Positions 16,453 to 25,333 of a DNA stretch of 64,000 nt are shown here, in pieces. A program made the translations under genes and the position numbers. The notes beneath the pieces were generated by a model. It was not told the DNA's origin and searched no databases. It worked only from the letters and a program-made list of their open reading frames with translations. The DNA is from Arthrobacter dokdonellae (GTDB lineage: Bacteria; Actinomycetota; Actinomycetes; Actinomycetales; Micrococcaceae), in the NCBI RefSeq assembly GCF_003268655.1, contig NZ_CP029642.1:1426001-1490000 (forward strand), read 5' to 3'. Position 1 is the stretch's first letter. Every line of letters starts with the position of its first letter.

Positions 16453-17064
16453 ATGACTCTCCCAGGACCTGCCAAAATGACCAAACCCAGCAAGTTCACG
16501 GGCCTCGGCACGGTCGTGCTGGCCCTCGTCTTCCTCGTGGCAATGGTCTTCGCCGCGAACAACAGCACCGTCCTGGGCTGGGTCATAGCGGTCATCGCTT
16601 TTGGCTGGCTGGTCCTCTCCACCCTTGTCTACATCGGCGTCCACAAGGCCGCCGCGTTTGGCGCACGCCAGGTCAAGCTGGCACAGGCCGAGATGGCCCA
16701 GCGTAACAGCGCCCATGCCCCGGCCGACGGCGGCACCCGCCTCGTGTCCGACGACGCCGGATCCCGCCAGGCGGCCAAGGCGCGGGAACTGAAGCTGGAC
16801 CACTCCTTCAAGATCATCAGCGTCCAGATCGGCGTGGTCAATGACTACCTGGGCAAGGACGACGCCATGGTCGCCCGCGCCCTGGAAACCATCGACATCA
16901 CCGCCCGCAACGGCCGCGGCCTCGTCAACCCGGACTGGGAGTCCCAGGAGGCGAAAATGGACGCCGCCATGGAGAGGAAGAACGCCGCACGCGCCGCCGA
17001 AACCCGGCCCGGCACCCAGGGGCCCGACGACGACCAGCCCGTGTCCGGCGTCGTGCTTGACTGA
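16453..17064 (+). CDS. Conserved hypothetical membrane protein
   Basis: A 203-residue protein I do not recognise. Two hydrophobic helices (VVLALVFLVAMVFAAN and VIAVIAFGWLVLSTLVYIG, about residues 16-60) are followed by a ~140-residue soluble tail. The tail contains a conserved-looking block, HSFKIISVQIGVVNDYLGKD then ALETIDITARNGRGLV, and ends in a polar Asp-rich segment. Both ends are probably cytoplasmic. The ATG at 16453 lies 6 nt after GAGAAT, a weak -10-like box; an ATG at 16477 with AGGA upstream is the alternative start. The next gene is xth, 36 nt downstream. Confidence 0.6.
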   Translation: MTLPGPAKMTKPSKFTGLGTVVLALVFLVAMVFAANNSTVLGWVIAVIAFGWLVLSTLVYIGVHKAAAFGARQVKLAQAEMAQRNSAHAPADGGTRLVSDDAGSRQAAKARELKLDHSFKIISVQIGVVNDYLGKDDAMVARALETIDITARNGRGLVNPDWESQEAKMDAAMERKNAARAAETRPGTQGPDDDQPVSGVVLD

Positions 17065-17087
17065 CGCGGCCGGCACAGGGAAACGGG

Positions 17088-17093
17088 TAAGGT
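17088..17093 (+). promoter_or_regulatory. -10 box of a leaderless xth mRNA
   Basis: TAAGGT ends 7 nt before the GTG at 17101. This spacing decides between the three in-frame starts GTG 17092, GTG 17101 and ATG 17107. Confidence 0.5.
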
Positions 17094-17100
17094 GGATCAG

Positions 17101-17943
17101 GTGAGCATGGCAACCAAAAACGGTCACTTGAGGATCGCAAGCGTCAACGTCAACGGCCTCCGCGCCGCGTACAAGAACGGCATGGCCGACTGGCTGGCAA
17201 CGCGCGACGTCGACATCCTGTGCCTGCAGGAGGTCCGCGCGCCGGATGCCATCGTCGAGGGCTTCCTCGGTGCCGACTGGCACCTGCTGCACGCCGAAGC
17301 CGAGGCCAAGGGCCGCGCCGGCGTGCTGATCGCCACCCGCAAGGACTCGCTGGAACCCACCGCCACGAGGGTGGGGATCGGCGAAGACTACTTCGCCACT
17401 ACGGGGCGCTGGGTCGAGGCCGACTACGCCTTCACGGACACCGCCGGGAAGGAAACCACCCTGACGGTGGTCAGCGCCTACGTCCACTCCGGCGAGGCCG
17501 ACACCCCGAAGCAGGTGGACAAGTACCGCTTTCTGGACGCCATGATCAGCCGGCTGCCCCAGCTGGCCGCCGCGAGCGAGCACGCGCTGGTGGTGGGCGA
17601 CCTCAACGTGGGCCACACCCCCCTGGACATCAAGAACTGGAAGGGCAACGTCAAGCGCGCCGGCTTCCTGCCCGCCGAACGCGCCTACTTTGACCGGTTC
17701 TTCGGCGAGGAGATCGGCTGGAAGGACGTGGCGCGGGAGCTGGCCGGCGACGTGGAGGGGCCGTACACCTGGTGGTCCAACCGCGGGCAGGCCTTCACCA
17801 ACGACACCGGTTGGCGGATCGACTACCACATGGCCACCCCGGGGCTGGCTGCCCGGGCGCAGCATGCCGTGGTGGACCGTGCGGAATCGTACGAGTCCCG
17901 CTTCTCAGACCACGCACCCCTGGTCGTCGACTACAAGTTCTAA
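17101..17943 (+). CDS. xth: Exodeoxyribonuclease III
   Basis: A ~280-residue Mg-dependent AP endonuclease / 3'-5' exonuclease of the ExoIII family, used in base excision repair. Motifs: [26 protein letters not shown] (metal-binding Glu), [30 protein letters not shown] (Asp and Asn of the active site) and [13 protein letters not shown] (catalytic His-Asp pair). The GTG at 17101 fits a leaderless promoter; GTG 17092 or ATG 17107 would change only the first residues. trpS follows after 16 nt. Confidence 0.92.
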   Translation: MSMATKNGHLRIASVNVNGLRAAYKNGMADWLATRDVDILCLQEVRAPDAIVEGFLGADWHLLHAEAEAKGRAGVLIATRKDSLEPTATRVGIGEDYFATTGRWVEADYAFTDTAGKETTLTVVSAYVHSGEADTPKQVDKYRFLDAMISRLPQLAAASEHALVVGDLNVGHTPLDIKNWKGNVKRAGFLPAERAYFDRFFGEEIGWKDVARELAGDVEGPYTWWSNRGQAFTNDTGWRIDYHMATPGLAARAQHAVVDRAESYESRFSDHAPLVVDYKF

Positions 17944-17959
17944 AGGATTTTTCGCATCC

Positions 17960-18988
17960 ATGACTGAAACCGTTTCCCGGCCCCGCGTCCTGTCCGGCAT
18001 GCAGCCCTCCGGGGACTCCCTGCACCTGGGCAACTACCTCGGCGCCCTCGTGAACTGGGTGAAGACCCAGCACGACTACCAGACGCTGTTCTTCATCCCG
18101 GACATGCACGCCATCACCGTTACGCAGGATCCGACGGAACTTCGCGAGCGCACCCGCAAGACGGCCGCCCAGTATATTGCCGGGGGCATCGACGTGGAGA
18201 AGTCCACCCTGTTCGTGCAGTCGCACGTGCCCGAGCACGCGCAGCTGGCCTGGGTGCTCAACTGCATCACCGGGTTCGGCGAGGCGTCGCGCATGACGCA
18301 GTTCAAGGACAAGACAGCCAAGGGCGGACAGGAAATGGCCAGCGTCGGCCTGTTCACCTACCCCGTGCTGATGGCCGCGGACATCCTGCTCTACCGGCCG
18401 CAGGGCGTCCCCGTGGGCGACGACCAGCGCCAGCACGTGGAACTCGCCCGCGACCTCGCCAAGCGGTTCAACCACCGCTACGGCGACACCTTCACCATCC
18501 CGGAGGCCTTCATCCAGAAGGAGGGCGCGCGCATCTACGACCTGCAAAATCCGACGGCGAAGATGTCCAAGTCCGCCTCCGGCCCCAACGGGTTGATCAA
18601 CCTGCTGGACGATCCCAAGGTGACGGCCAAGCGCATCAAATCCGCCGTGACCGACGCCGACACCGTCATTGCGCACGACCGCGAGACCAAGCCGGGCGTG
18701 AGCAACCTGCTGGAAATCCTGTCCACCCTGACGGACACGCCCATCCCGGCGCTCGTGGCCGGCTACGAGGGCAAGATGTACGGGCACCTCAAGGCGGACG
18801 TGGCCGACGCCGTCGTGGCACGGATCGAACCGATCCGCGCCCGCACCCTGGAACTGCTGGACGACCCCGCCGAACTGGACCGGCTGCTGGCCCACGGCGC
18901 CGCGAAGGCCCGGGAGATCGCCGCCGTGACACTCGCCGAGGTCTACCGCAGGGTGGGCTTCCTGCCACCGCTCGGGACGGTTGCATAG
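17960..18988 (+). CDS. trpS: Tryptophan--tRNA ligase
   Basis: A 342-residue class I aminoacyl-tRNA synthetase. It has the HIGH-like motif [14 protein letters not shown] near residues 17-30 and the KMSKS loop in [13 protein letters not shown] near residues 198-210. Length and motifs match bacterial TrpRS. The ATG at 17960 is preceded by AAAGGA. The stop is followed after 2 nt by the 2'-5' RNA ligase-like gene, so xth, trpS and that gene probably form one transcript. Confidence 0.96.
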   Translation: MTETVSRPRVLSGMQPSGDSLHLGNYLGALVNWVKTQHDYQTLFFIPDMHAITVTQDPTELRERTRKTAAQYIAGGIDVEKSTLFVQSHVPEHAQLAWVLNCITGFGEASRMTQFKDKTAKGGQEMASVGLFTYPVLMAADILLYRPQGVPVGDDQRQHVELARDLAKRFNHRYGDTFTIPEAFIQKEGARIYDLQNPTAKMSKSASGPNGLINLLDDPKVTAKRIKSAVTDADTVIAHDRETKPGVSNLLEILSTLTDTPIPALVAGYEGKMYGHLKADVADAVVARIEPIRARTLELLDDPAELDRLLAHGAAKAREIAAVTLAEVYRRVGFLPPLGTVA

Positions 18989-18990
18989 CC

Positions 18991-19548
18991 ATGCCGGGCA
19001 TTGGCCAGAGCGGGTCAACCCCGGCGCCGCACCCGGACAGCCTGGGCGTCATCATCACGATGCCGCCAGCCCTCGCCGCCGAGCTCCACGCCTGGCGGGA
19101 ATCGTACGCGGGGCCGGGCAACGGCGTCGTGCCGGCCCACATCACGCTGGTTTCCGGACGGGCGCGCCGTTCCTGGGCCGAGGCCGCCGCACACGTGCGC
19201 AGCGTGGCCCGGCACGGTTCCCCGTTCGCCATCTCCCTGCGCGGCACCGGAACCTTTGCGCCGGTGTCCCCGGTGGTCTTCCTGAAACTGGAACAGGGGG
19301 TGGGGGAGTGCCAGGAGCTGCACGAGGAACTGCTGGCGGGACCCGTCGAGCACCTGCTGGACTTTGAATTCCGCCCCCACCTGACCGTGGCGCACGACCT
19401 GGACCCCGACACCATGGCCCGGGCCGAGGCGGAATTGGCCGGCTTCCAGGCGGAGCTGGAGGTCACCAGCATTGGGCTCTACGACTACTCCGAGTCCGGC
19501 TGGGCGCTCTACGAGGAACTGGCGCTCGGGGGCGGCGGGCAAGGCTGA
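18991..19548 (+). CDS. 2'-5' RNA ligase / cyclic phosphodiesterase superfamily protein
   Basis: A 185-residue protein with the two hallmark H-x-T motifs of the 2H phosphoesterase superfamily: HITL near residue 50 and HLTV near residue 130. Members act on 2',3'-cyclic phosphates or 2'-5' RNA bonds; the physiological substrate is usually unknown. It directly follows trpS. The 3' side runs into the left end of the insertion sequence 74 nt downstream, so any original terminator may have been displaced. Confidence 0.82.
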   Translation: MPGIGQSGSTPAPHPDSLGVIITMPPALAAELHAWRESYAGPGNGVVPAHITLVSGRARRSWAEAAAHVRSVARHGSPFAISLRGTGTFAPVSPVVFLKLEQGVGECQELHEELLAGPVEHLLDFEFRPHLTVAHDLDPDTMARAEAELAGFQAELEVTSIGLYDYSESGWALYEELALGGGGQG

Positions 19549-19621
19549 GGGCGCGGCCTGGCCCGTGCTCTGCCCGCCCTTTGTCGGGGCTGCCGTTTGG
19601 CGTGGCCGCCCTTTGAAAGGT

Positions 19622-19645
19622 CTAGCGGGAGTTTCCGGGCTATTT
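19622..19645 (+). repeat. Left terminal inverted repeat of the IS
   Basis: CTAGCGGGAGTTTCCGGGCT with its next bases matches the complement of 21512-21535 at about 20 of 24 positions. Confidence 0.7.
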
Positions 19646-19718
19646 CGTTTTTGAGGGCTCCGGCAAAATAGAAACCGCGTAGGTTGCGGCGTGTCGGGGC
19701 CTTCACTTGGGCCAAAAG

Positions 19719-19731
19719 TGTATGACCTAAA
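19719..19731 (+). repeat. Left subterminal inverted repeat of the IS
   Basis: TGTATGACCTAAA is a perfect inverted match to 21447-21459. It could be a transposase or regulator binding site, or the end of an inner element. Confidence 0.6.
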
Positions 19732-19744
19732 GTATTATTGGGAC

Positions 19745-21451
19745 ATGGCTTTGTACAGGAAAATGGTCAACGGACACCCGTACTGGTACCTGCGTGAGAT
19801 GGCACGGGTGGATGGGAAGCCAAAGATGGTCTCCGAACGCTATTTGGGCAGTGCGAAGGACATTGAGAAGATGCTCGATGCCAAGGAAGCTGTTTCTGTC
19901 CCGGAGAAGACCCGGCACCTGGGGTTCGGCGACAGTGCTGCCGTCTGGGGCATCCTGCGGCGTCTGGATGTTGCCGGGATCATCGACGACGTGGTGGGGC
20001 CGCGGCGCAAGGATGCCGGCGCGTCGGTGGGGACATATCTGGCGTTGGCGGCGTTGAACCGGGTCGTGGCGCCGACCTCGAAGCTTGGCTTCTCTGACTG
20101 GTGGAAGACCACGGCGGCGGACCGGTTCACGAAGATCCCTGCTTCGGTGTTGGACCACCGCCGCTTCTGGGACGCCATGCACGGCGTGTCCCTGCAGGAG
20201 TTGGCGGTGATTGAGGAGCGCATCGCGGTGGCAATGGTGGCCGAGTTCAATCTCGACATCTCAGCCCTGGCGCTGGATATGACGAACTTCGCCACCTACA
20301 TTGATTCGGCGAACGAGGCCGCCCCGATCGCCCAGCGCGGCAGGGCGAAGCAGAAACGCGCCGACCTGCGCCTTGTCGGGTTGGGGCTGGTGATCACCCG
20401 TGATGGCGGGATCCCGCTGTTGGCCCACGCCTACCCGGGCAACAAGCCCGATGTCACCCAGTTCCCGCTCATGATTGACGCCCTCGGCACCCGGCACCGC
20501 AAGCTCGCCGAAACGGCAGGGATCACGGCTCCTGCAGAGGTGACGGTGGTCTTTGACGACGGACAGAACTCGGCCTCCAACTTCACCCGCGTCACCGACA
20601 CGGACCTTGCCTTCGTCGGTTCCATCCCTCCCTCCCAGGTCGCGGACCTGCTCAAACTCCTCGCCACGGACCGGACGGTCGTGGACAAGGCCCTGTTTGG
20701 CGGGCTGAGCGCAACCGAGACCCGCAGGGTCGTTTACGGCACCGAACGCCGGGTGGTTCTCACCCATTCACCAACCCTGCACGACAAGCAGGTCGCCGGG
20801 TTCGCCCAAACCCTGGCCAAAGCCCAGGCAAAACTCGACGAGCTGGCCGATACCTTGGCTCGCGGGAAGACCCGGCGCACCACCACGGAACTGGCTGCCC
20901 ACATCAAGACGATCACCAACGATCCCTGGCTGCGCCGCGTCCTGGAGGTGAGCGTCACCGGTGACACCCCGGCCACCCACCGCATCACCACCACCATCAA
21001 CGAACAAGCACGCTCCGAGCTTGAAGAAGAAGTCTTCGGCAAACGCGTCCTGGTCACCTCCCACGATGACTGGTCCGTGACGGACCTCGTGGCCGCCTAC
21101 CGCTCCCAATCCGATGCCGAATTCGGATTCCGGCAACTCAAAGACCCCCACGTCGTCTCATTCTCACCCATGCACCACTGGAGCGAGCACAACATCCGCA
21201 TCCACACCTTCACCTGCGTCCTGGCCCTGCAAATCGCCCACCTCATGCGCCGCGAAGCCGACAATGCCGGCGAACACCACTCCGTCCGCGAACTCCTCGA
21301 ACGCCTCGCCAGCATCGGCGAAACCGTGATGATCTACCCCTCCACCGGAGGCCGCCCCAAAGCCCGGCGCATGCTCACCGAAGACATCCTCACCCAGGCC
21401 AGCCTCGTCGAGATCTTCAACCTCAGGAAGCTGGCCCCGAAGAAAATTTAG
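19745..21451 (+). CDS. IS1634-family DDE transposase
   Basis: A 568-residue transposase, uninterrupted. The N-terminus (LREMARVDGKPKMVSERYLG) resembles the DNA-binding part of this group. The DDE core shows LALDMTNFATYID (first Asp), VTVVFDDGQNSASNF (second Asp) and AYRSQSDAEFGFRQLKDP, the Y-R-E-K signature of IS4-type enzymes with the catalytic Glu. The ATG at 19745 is preferred over in-frame upstream codons because the latter fall in the inverted repeat. There is no frameshift or internal stop, so the element may still be active. Confidence 0.9.
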   Translation: MALYRKMVNGHPYWYLREMARVDGKPKMVSERYLGSAKDIEKMLDAKEAVSVPEKTRHLGFGDSAAVWGILRRLDVAGIIDDVVGPRRKDAGASVGTYLALAALNRVVAPTSKLGFSDWWKTTAADRFTKIPASVLDHRRFWDAMHGVSLQELAVIEERIAVAMVAEFNLDISALALDMTNFATYIDSANEAAPIAQRGRAKQKRADLRLVGLGLVITRDGGIPLLAHAYPGNKPDVTQFPLMIDALGTRHRKLAETAGITAPAEVTVVFDDGQNSASNFTRVTDTDLAFVGSIPPSQVADLLKLLATDRTVVDKALFGGLSATETRRVVYGTERRVVLTHSPTLHDKQVAGFAQTLAKAQAKLDELADTLARGKTRRTTTELAAHIKTITNDPWLRRVLEVSVTGDTPATHRITTTINEQARSELEEEVFGKRVLVTSHDDWSVTDLVAAYRSQSDAEFGFRQLKDPHVVSFSPMHHWSEHNIRIHTFTCVLALQIAHLMRREADNAGEHHSVRELLERLASIGETVMIYPSTGGRPKARRMLTEDILTQASLVEIFNLRKLAPKKI

Positions 21452-21459
21452 GTCATACA
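21447..21459 (-). repeat. Right subterminal inverted repeat of the IS
   Basis: TTTAGGTCATACA overlaps the transposase stop codon and is the exact complement of 19719-19731. Confidence 0.6.
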
Positions 21460-21511
21460 TTTCCAACCACTAAAAAGCGCTTCTGACCTGCACAAACACC
21501 AACCTGACCTC

Positions 21512-21535
21512 AATTAGCTAGGAAACCCCCGCTAG
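21512..21535 (-). repeat. Right terminal inverted repeat of the IS
   Basis: Read from 21535 inward it gives CTAGCGGGGGTTTCCTAGCT, pairing with the left end. The flank 21536-21642 reads as an open minus-strand segment of 36 codons (ends PFVQVAILPQPEVFQTA) that stops exactly at the IS border and may be a fragment of a disrupted gene. Confidence 0.7.
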
Positions 21536-21644
21536 GCGGTCTGGAAGACCTCGGGCTGCGGCAGGATGGCAACCTGGACAAACGGGCTCACCACATTGAA
21601 CTCCGCACTGGCGAAGTCGCCGCTGCACCGGCCGGACAACTCAA

Positions 21645-21675
21645 AAGGCGCCGTCCCTCAAGGGGGCGGCGCCTT
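21645..21675 (-). terminator. Rho-independent terminator of the sdh operon
   Basis: A near-perfect hairpin with arms AAGGCGCCG-CCC and GGG-CGGCGCCTT around a CAA-containing loop, 13 nt beyond the sdhB stop. On the minus strand it is followed by TTTT, so it is a standard intrinsic terminator. Confidence 0.8.
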
Positions 21676-21687
21676 CAGGCGGCGGAA

Positions 21688-22485
21688 CTAGACCTGGCGG
21701 GACAGGATGGCCTGCTTGACCTCGGCGATCGCCTGTGTGACCTGGATGCCGCGGGGGCATGCCTCGGTGCAGTTGAAGGTGGTGCGGCAGCGCCACACGC
21801 CTTCCTTGTCGTTGAGGATCTCCAGGCGCATGTCGCCGGCGTCGTCGCGGGAGTCAAAGATGAAGCGGTGCGCGTTGACGATGGCGGCCGGCCCGAAGTA
21901 CTGCCCGTCGGTCCAGAACACCGGGCACGACGAGGTGCACGCGGCGCACAGGATGCACTTGGTGGTGTCGTCGAAGCGCTCGCGCTCCTCGGCGGACTGC
22001 AGGCGCTCCTTGGACGGCTCGTGGCCGCGGTTGATCAGGAACGGCATGATCTCGCGGTAGGACTGGAAGAACGGCTCCATGTCCACGATCAGGTCCTTCT
22101 CCACCGGCAGGCCCTTGATGGGCTCGACCGTGATGGGCTTGGAGGTGTCCAGGTCCTTCAGGAGGGTCTTGCAGGCCAGGCGGTTGCGGCCGTTGATGCG
22201 CATGGCATCGGAGCCGCAGACGCCGTGGGCGCAGGAGCGGCGGAAGGACAGCGAGCCGTCCTGCTCCCACTTGACCTTGTGCAGGGCGTCCAGCACGCGG
22301 TCCGTCCCGTACATGGTCATGGTGAATTCTTCCCACGTCGACTCGGCGGAGAACTCCGGGTCGTAGCGGCGCACGCGCAGCGTCACGTCGAAGGTGGGGA
22401 TTTCCCCGCCGCCGCCGAGGTGGGCGGGCAGTTCAATCTTTGACGCCGGCTCGGGAGCGGTCTCGGCGGTTTCAATGGGGCTCAT
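21688..22485 (-). CDS. sdhB: Succinate dehydrogenase iron-sulfur subunit
   Basis: A 265-residue electron-transfer subunit of complex II. The [2Fe-2S] domain shows SCAHGVCGSDAMRINGRNRL with a further Cys in ACKTL. The C-terminal ferredoxin domain has CILCAACTSSCPVFW and CRTTFNCTEACPRGI, binding the [4Fe-4S] and [3Fe-4S] clusters. It passes electrons from SdhA to quinone at the membrane anchors. The ATG overlaps the last base of the sdhA stop (TAATG). An intrinsic terminator follows. Confidence 0.96.
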   Translation of the reverse strand: MSPIETAETAPEPASKIELPAHLGGGGEIPTFDVTLRVRRYDPEFSAESTWEEFTMTMYGTDRVLDALHKVKWEQDGSLSFRRSCAHGVCGSDAMRINGRNRLACKTLLKDLDTSKPITVEPIKGLPVEKDLIVDMEPFFQSYREIMPFLINRGHEPSKERLQSAEERERFDDTTKCILCAACTSSCPVFWTDGQYFGPAAIVNAHRFIFDSRDDAGDMRLEILNDKEGVWRCRTTFNCTEACPRGIQVTQAIAEVKQAILSRQV

Positions 22486-24284
22486 TAGTACTTCCTCACC
22501 ATCGGCTGGTAGCGCGTGACGACAACAGGCTTGGTCTCCAGGCGGATCCCGGCGATATGCTCCTCGGAGCTCTCCGCGGTGACGTTCGTGTCGAGGTAGG
22601 CCATGGAGTGCTTCATGAAGTTCGTGTCATCACGGTCCGGGAAGTCTTCCCGGTAGTGGCCGCCGCGCGACTCCTGGCGGTGCAGGGCGGCAACGGTCAT
22701 GACCTTGGCCAGTTCGAGCAGGAAGCCCAGTTCCACGGCCTCGAGCAGGTCCAGGTTGAAGCGCTTGCCCTTGTCCTGGACCGTGATGCGGGAGTACCGC
22801 TCCTCGAAGCCGGCGATGTCCGCCAGCACGCGGTCGATGGACTCGGCCGTGCGGAACACCTGCATGTTGGCGTCCATGGTGTCCTGCAGGTCCTTGCGGA
22901 TCGCGGCCACCTTTTCGCCGCCGTCGGACGTGCGGACGTGGTCCAGGAGGGCGGTTGTTGCCGCCTCCGGGTTCTCCGGCAGGTCAATGAACTCGGCCGT
23001 CTTGGCGTATTCGGCGGCGGCCACGCCGGCGCGCTTTCCGAAGACGTTGATGTCCAGCAGCGAGTTGGTGCCCAATCGGTTGGAGCCGTGGACGGACACG
23101 CAGGCCACCTCGCCGGCGGCGTACAGACCGGGGATGATCGTGTCGTTGTCCTGCAGGACCTCGGTGGCAATGTTCGTGGGAACGCCGCCCATAGCGTAGT
23201 GGGCGGTGGGGAACACGGGGACGGGCTCGGTGTACGGTTCCACGCCCAGGTACGTGCGGGCAAACTCCGTGATGTCCGGGAGCTTGGCGTCGATGTGCGC
23301 CGGCTCCAGGTGCGTCAGGTCGAGGAGGACATAGTCCTTGTTCGGGCCGCAGCCGCGGCCTTCGCGGACCTCGTTGGCCATGGAGCGGGCCACAATGTCG
23401 CGCGGGGCCAGGTCCTTGATGGTGGGGGCGTAGCGCTCCATGAACCGCTCGCCCTCGGAGTTGCGCAGGATCGCGCCCTCGCCGCGGGCGGCCTCGGAGA
23501 GCAGGATGCCGAGCCCGGCCAGGCCTGTCGGGTGGAACTGGAAGAACTCCATGTCCTCCAGGGGGATGCCGCGGCGGAACGCGATGCCCATGCCGTCTCC
23601 GGTCAGGGTGTGGGCGTTGGAGGTGGTCTTGAAGACCTTGCCCGCGCCGCCGGTGGCCAGGATGACGGACTTGGCCTGGAACACGTGCAGTTCGCCCGTG
23701 GCCAGGTCATAGGAGACGACGCCGGCAATCCGCTTCTGCTTGAAGGGCGTGCCGTCCGAGCGGGTGGCGTCCTCGTCGACCGTCAGCAGGTCCAGGACGT
23801 AGTACTCGTTGTAAAACTCGACATTGTGCTTGACGCAGTTTTGGTACAGGGTCTGCAGGATCATGTGGCCGGTGCGGTCGGCGGCGTAGCAGGACCGGCG
23901 GACGGGGGCCTTGCCGTGGTCGCGGGTGTGGCCGCCAAAGCGGCGCTGGTCGATGCGGCCCTCGGGCGTGCGGTTGAACGGCAGGCCCATTTTCTCCAGG
24001 TCGATCACCGCGTCGATGGCCTCCTTGGCCATGACTTCCGCGGCGTCCTGGTCTACGAGGTAGTCCCCGCCCTTGACGGTGTCAAAGGTGTGCCACTCCC
24101 AGTTGTCTTCCTCCACGTTGGCCAACGCGGCGCACATGCCGCCCTGGGCCGCGCCGGTGTGCGAGCGGGTGGGGTAGAGCTTGGTCAGCACGGCCGTGCG
24201 GGCGTTCTGTCCGGATTCAATGGCGGCACGCATTCCTGCGCCACCGGCCCCGACGATGACGACGTCGTATTTGTGGACCTGCAT
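22485..24284 (-). CDS. sdhA: Succinate dehydrogenase flavoprotein subunit
   Basis: A 599-residue catalytic subunit that oxidises succinate to fumarate. It has YDVVIVGAGGAGMRAAIE at the N-terminus (FAD), TRSHTGAAQGGMCAAL with the His that covalently binds FAD (about residue 44), FNRTPEGRIDQRRFGGHTRD and NRLGTNSLLDINVFGKRAG. The ATG at 24284 is the start that gives the normal family N-terminus; the frame is open for 48 more codons upstream without similarity. It lies between sdhD and sdhB in the standard CDAB order. Confidence 0.96.
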   Translation of the reverse strand: MQVHKYDVVIVGAGGAGMRAAIESGQNARTAVLTKLYPTRSHTGAAQGGMCAALANVEEDNWEWHTFDTVKGGDYLVDQDAAEVMAKEAIDAVIDLEKMGLPFNRTPEGRIDQRRFGGHTRDHGKAPVRRSCYAADRTGHMILQTLYQNCVKHNVEFYNEYYVLDLLTVDEDATRSDGTPFKQKRIAGVVSYDLATGELHVFQAKSVILATGGAGKVFKTTSNAHTLTGDGMGIAFRRGIPLEDMEFFQFHPTGLAGLGILLSEAARGEGAILRNSEGERFMERYAPTIKDLAPRDIVARSMANEVREGRGCGPNKDYVLLDLTHLEPAHIDAKLPDITEFARTYLGVEPYTEPVPVFPTAHYAMGGVPTNIATEVLQDNDTIIPGLYAAGEVACVSVHGSNRLGTNSLLDINVFGKRAGVAAAEYAKTAEFIDLPENPEAATTALLDHVRTSDGGEKVAAIRKDLQDTMDANMQVFRTAESIDRVLADIAGFEERYSRITVQDKGKRFNLDLLEAVELGFLLELAKVMTVAALHRQESRGGHYREDFPDRDDTNFMKHSMAYLDTNVTAESSEEHIAGIRLETKPVVVTRYQPMVRKY

Positions 24285-24369
24285 ACTGGATGCTCTTTCT
24301 CTCTTTAGTGCTACAAAAAAGCTGGTGTTCACTTCTGCGCCAGGACCGCCAGGCCCCGGCGCTGCCGCA

Positions 24370-24837
24370 TTACGGGACCGGGCAGAAGGACGGAAGGTCG
24401 ATGACTGCACCGGCCGGGCACGGATCAAACGTGAAGATCACCAGGGTGCCGAGCACAATGATGACGGCGGCGGCAACGTACAGGACGGTCTTGAGCGTCA
24501 TGCGGGTGGCGTTGCGTTCGGCGTAGTCGTTGATGATGGTGCGCACGCCGTTGGTGCCGTGCAGCATGGCCAGCCACAGCATGGCCAGGTCCCAGACCTG
24601 CCAGAACGGGCTGGACCACTTGCCGGCCACGAAGCCGAAGTCGATGGCGTGGATGCCGTCGCCAAGCATGAGGTTGACGAACAGGTGGCCGAAAATCAGC
24701 ACCACCAGCACCACTCCGGACAGGCGCATGAACAGCCAGGCGGCCATTTCAAAGCTGGAGTGCGATGCCTTGTTGCGCTTGTACTTGGGCGACTGTGCGC
24801 TGTTGGAACGCGGCGACTCAATAACGTTGGAACTCAT
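24370..24837 (-). CDS. sdhD: Succinate dehydrogenase hydrophobic membrane anchor subunit
   Basis: A 155-residue protein with an N-terminal soluble stretch and three transmembrane helices (around AWLFMRLSGVVLVVLIFGHL, WDLAMLWLAMLHGTNGVR and LYVAAAVIIVLGTLVIFT). The LMRLSG-type Arg-Ser pair and the HGTNGVR block near the haem/quinone side are typical of actinobacterial SdhD. It starts immediately after sdhC. Together with SdhC it anchors SdhAB and reduces menaquinone. Confidence 0.9.
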   Translation of the reverse strand: MSSNVIESPRSNSAQSPKYKRNKASHSSFEMAAWLFMRLSGVVLVVLIFGHLFVNLMLGDGIHAIDFGFVAGKWSSPFWQVWDLAMLWLAMLHGTNGVRTIINDYAERNATRMTLKTVLYVAAAVIIVLGTLVIFTFDPCPAGAVIDLPSFCPVP

Positions 24838-25218
24838 TTAGTGCCCCCCGAAGACGATGGAGAGGTGTCGGATCAGGAACGGAATCATGACCACAACCCA
24901 GGCGATCAGGACGGTCCAGAGCATCTGCCGCTGGTACTTGGGGCCCTTTTTCCAGAAGTCGATCGCAATGATCCGCAGGCCGTTGAAGGCGTGGAACACG
25001 ATTGCGGCGACCAGGGCGGCTTCGCCCAAGCCCATGATGGGGTTCTTATACGCCCCGATGACTGCTGTGTACGCTTCCGGGGACACGCGCACCAGGGAGG
25101 TGTCCAGGACGTGCACCAACAGGAAAACGAAAATCACTACACCGGTAATCCGGTGTCCCACCCAGGACCACATGCCTTCACGGCCGCGGTACAGAGTGCC
25201 AGCTGGTTTTGTCGGCAC
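24838..25218 (-). CDS. sdhC: Succinate dehydrogenase cytochrome b556 subunit
   Basis: A 126-residue membrane protein, first gene of the operon. Three helices are visible, with SWVGHRITGVVIFVFLLVHV (S-x-x-H-R-x-T-G, the quinone and haem signature) and VFHAFNGLRIIAIDFW. The GTG at 25218 is preceded by AGGAAGG at a good distance. It shares the transcript with sdhD, sdhA and sdhB. Confidence 0.93.
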   Translation of the reverse strand: MPTKPAGTLYRGREGMWSWVGHRITGVVIFVFLLVHVLDTSLVRVSPEAYTAVIGAYKNPIMGLGEAALVAAIVFHAFNGLRIIAIDFWKKGPKYQRQMLWTVLIAWVVVMIPFLIRHLSIVFGGH

Positions 25219-25299
25219 TGAATAAACCTTCCTGCATCACCGTGACGCTGGCGTGGTTCCACGCGGGGAAACGCACACGGCGTGAGCACTCATAACTTC

Positions 25300-25333
25300 G
25301 CCTAAATTTAGGCTTCGCTAACAGCATATTCAA
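25300..25333 (-). promoter_or_regulatory. sdhCDAB promoter with palindromic site
   Basis: On the minus strand TTGAAT (25333-25328), a 17-bp spacer and TAAATT (25310-25305) form a good promoter. The -10 lies inside a perfect 14-bp palindrome GCCTAAATTTAGGC (25300-25313). The sequence TTAGGCTTCGCTAACAGCA (25308-25326) matches the DtxR/IdeR iron-box consensus at about 13 of 19 positions, so iron control is possible but unproven. Confidence 0.6.

Larger units (their letters stand above)
19622..21535 (+). mobile_element. Insertion sequence, IS1634-like (IS4 group), apparently intact
   Basis: About 1.91 kb bounded by imperfect terminal inverted repeats: CTAGCGGGAGTTTCC at 19622 and its complement CTAGCGGGGGTTTCC read inward from 21535, matching at about 20 of 24 positions. 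Length and the single ~570-codon transposase fit the IS1634 family. A second, perfect inverted pair TGTATGACCTAAA (19719-19731) and its complement (21447-21459) lies just outside the transposase gene. No clear target duplication is visible; this family is known for long, variable ones. The element sits between the 2'-5' ligase-like gene and the sdhB terminator. Confidence 0.82.

Noticed and set aside
19719..21459. TGTATGACCTAAA pair as the true ends of the insertion sequence
   Set aside because: A longer outer inverted pair (19622 and 21535) flanks it and gives a length typical of the family; the inner pair may still be functional.
22440..24308. A 622-codon plus-strand open frame opposite sdhA
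   Set aside because: sdhA is unambiguous on the minus strand; the opposite frame is open only because of high GC at third positions.
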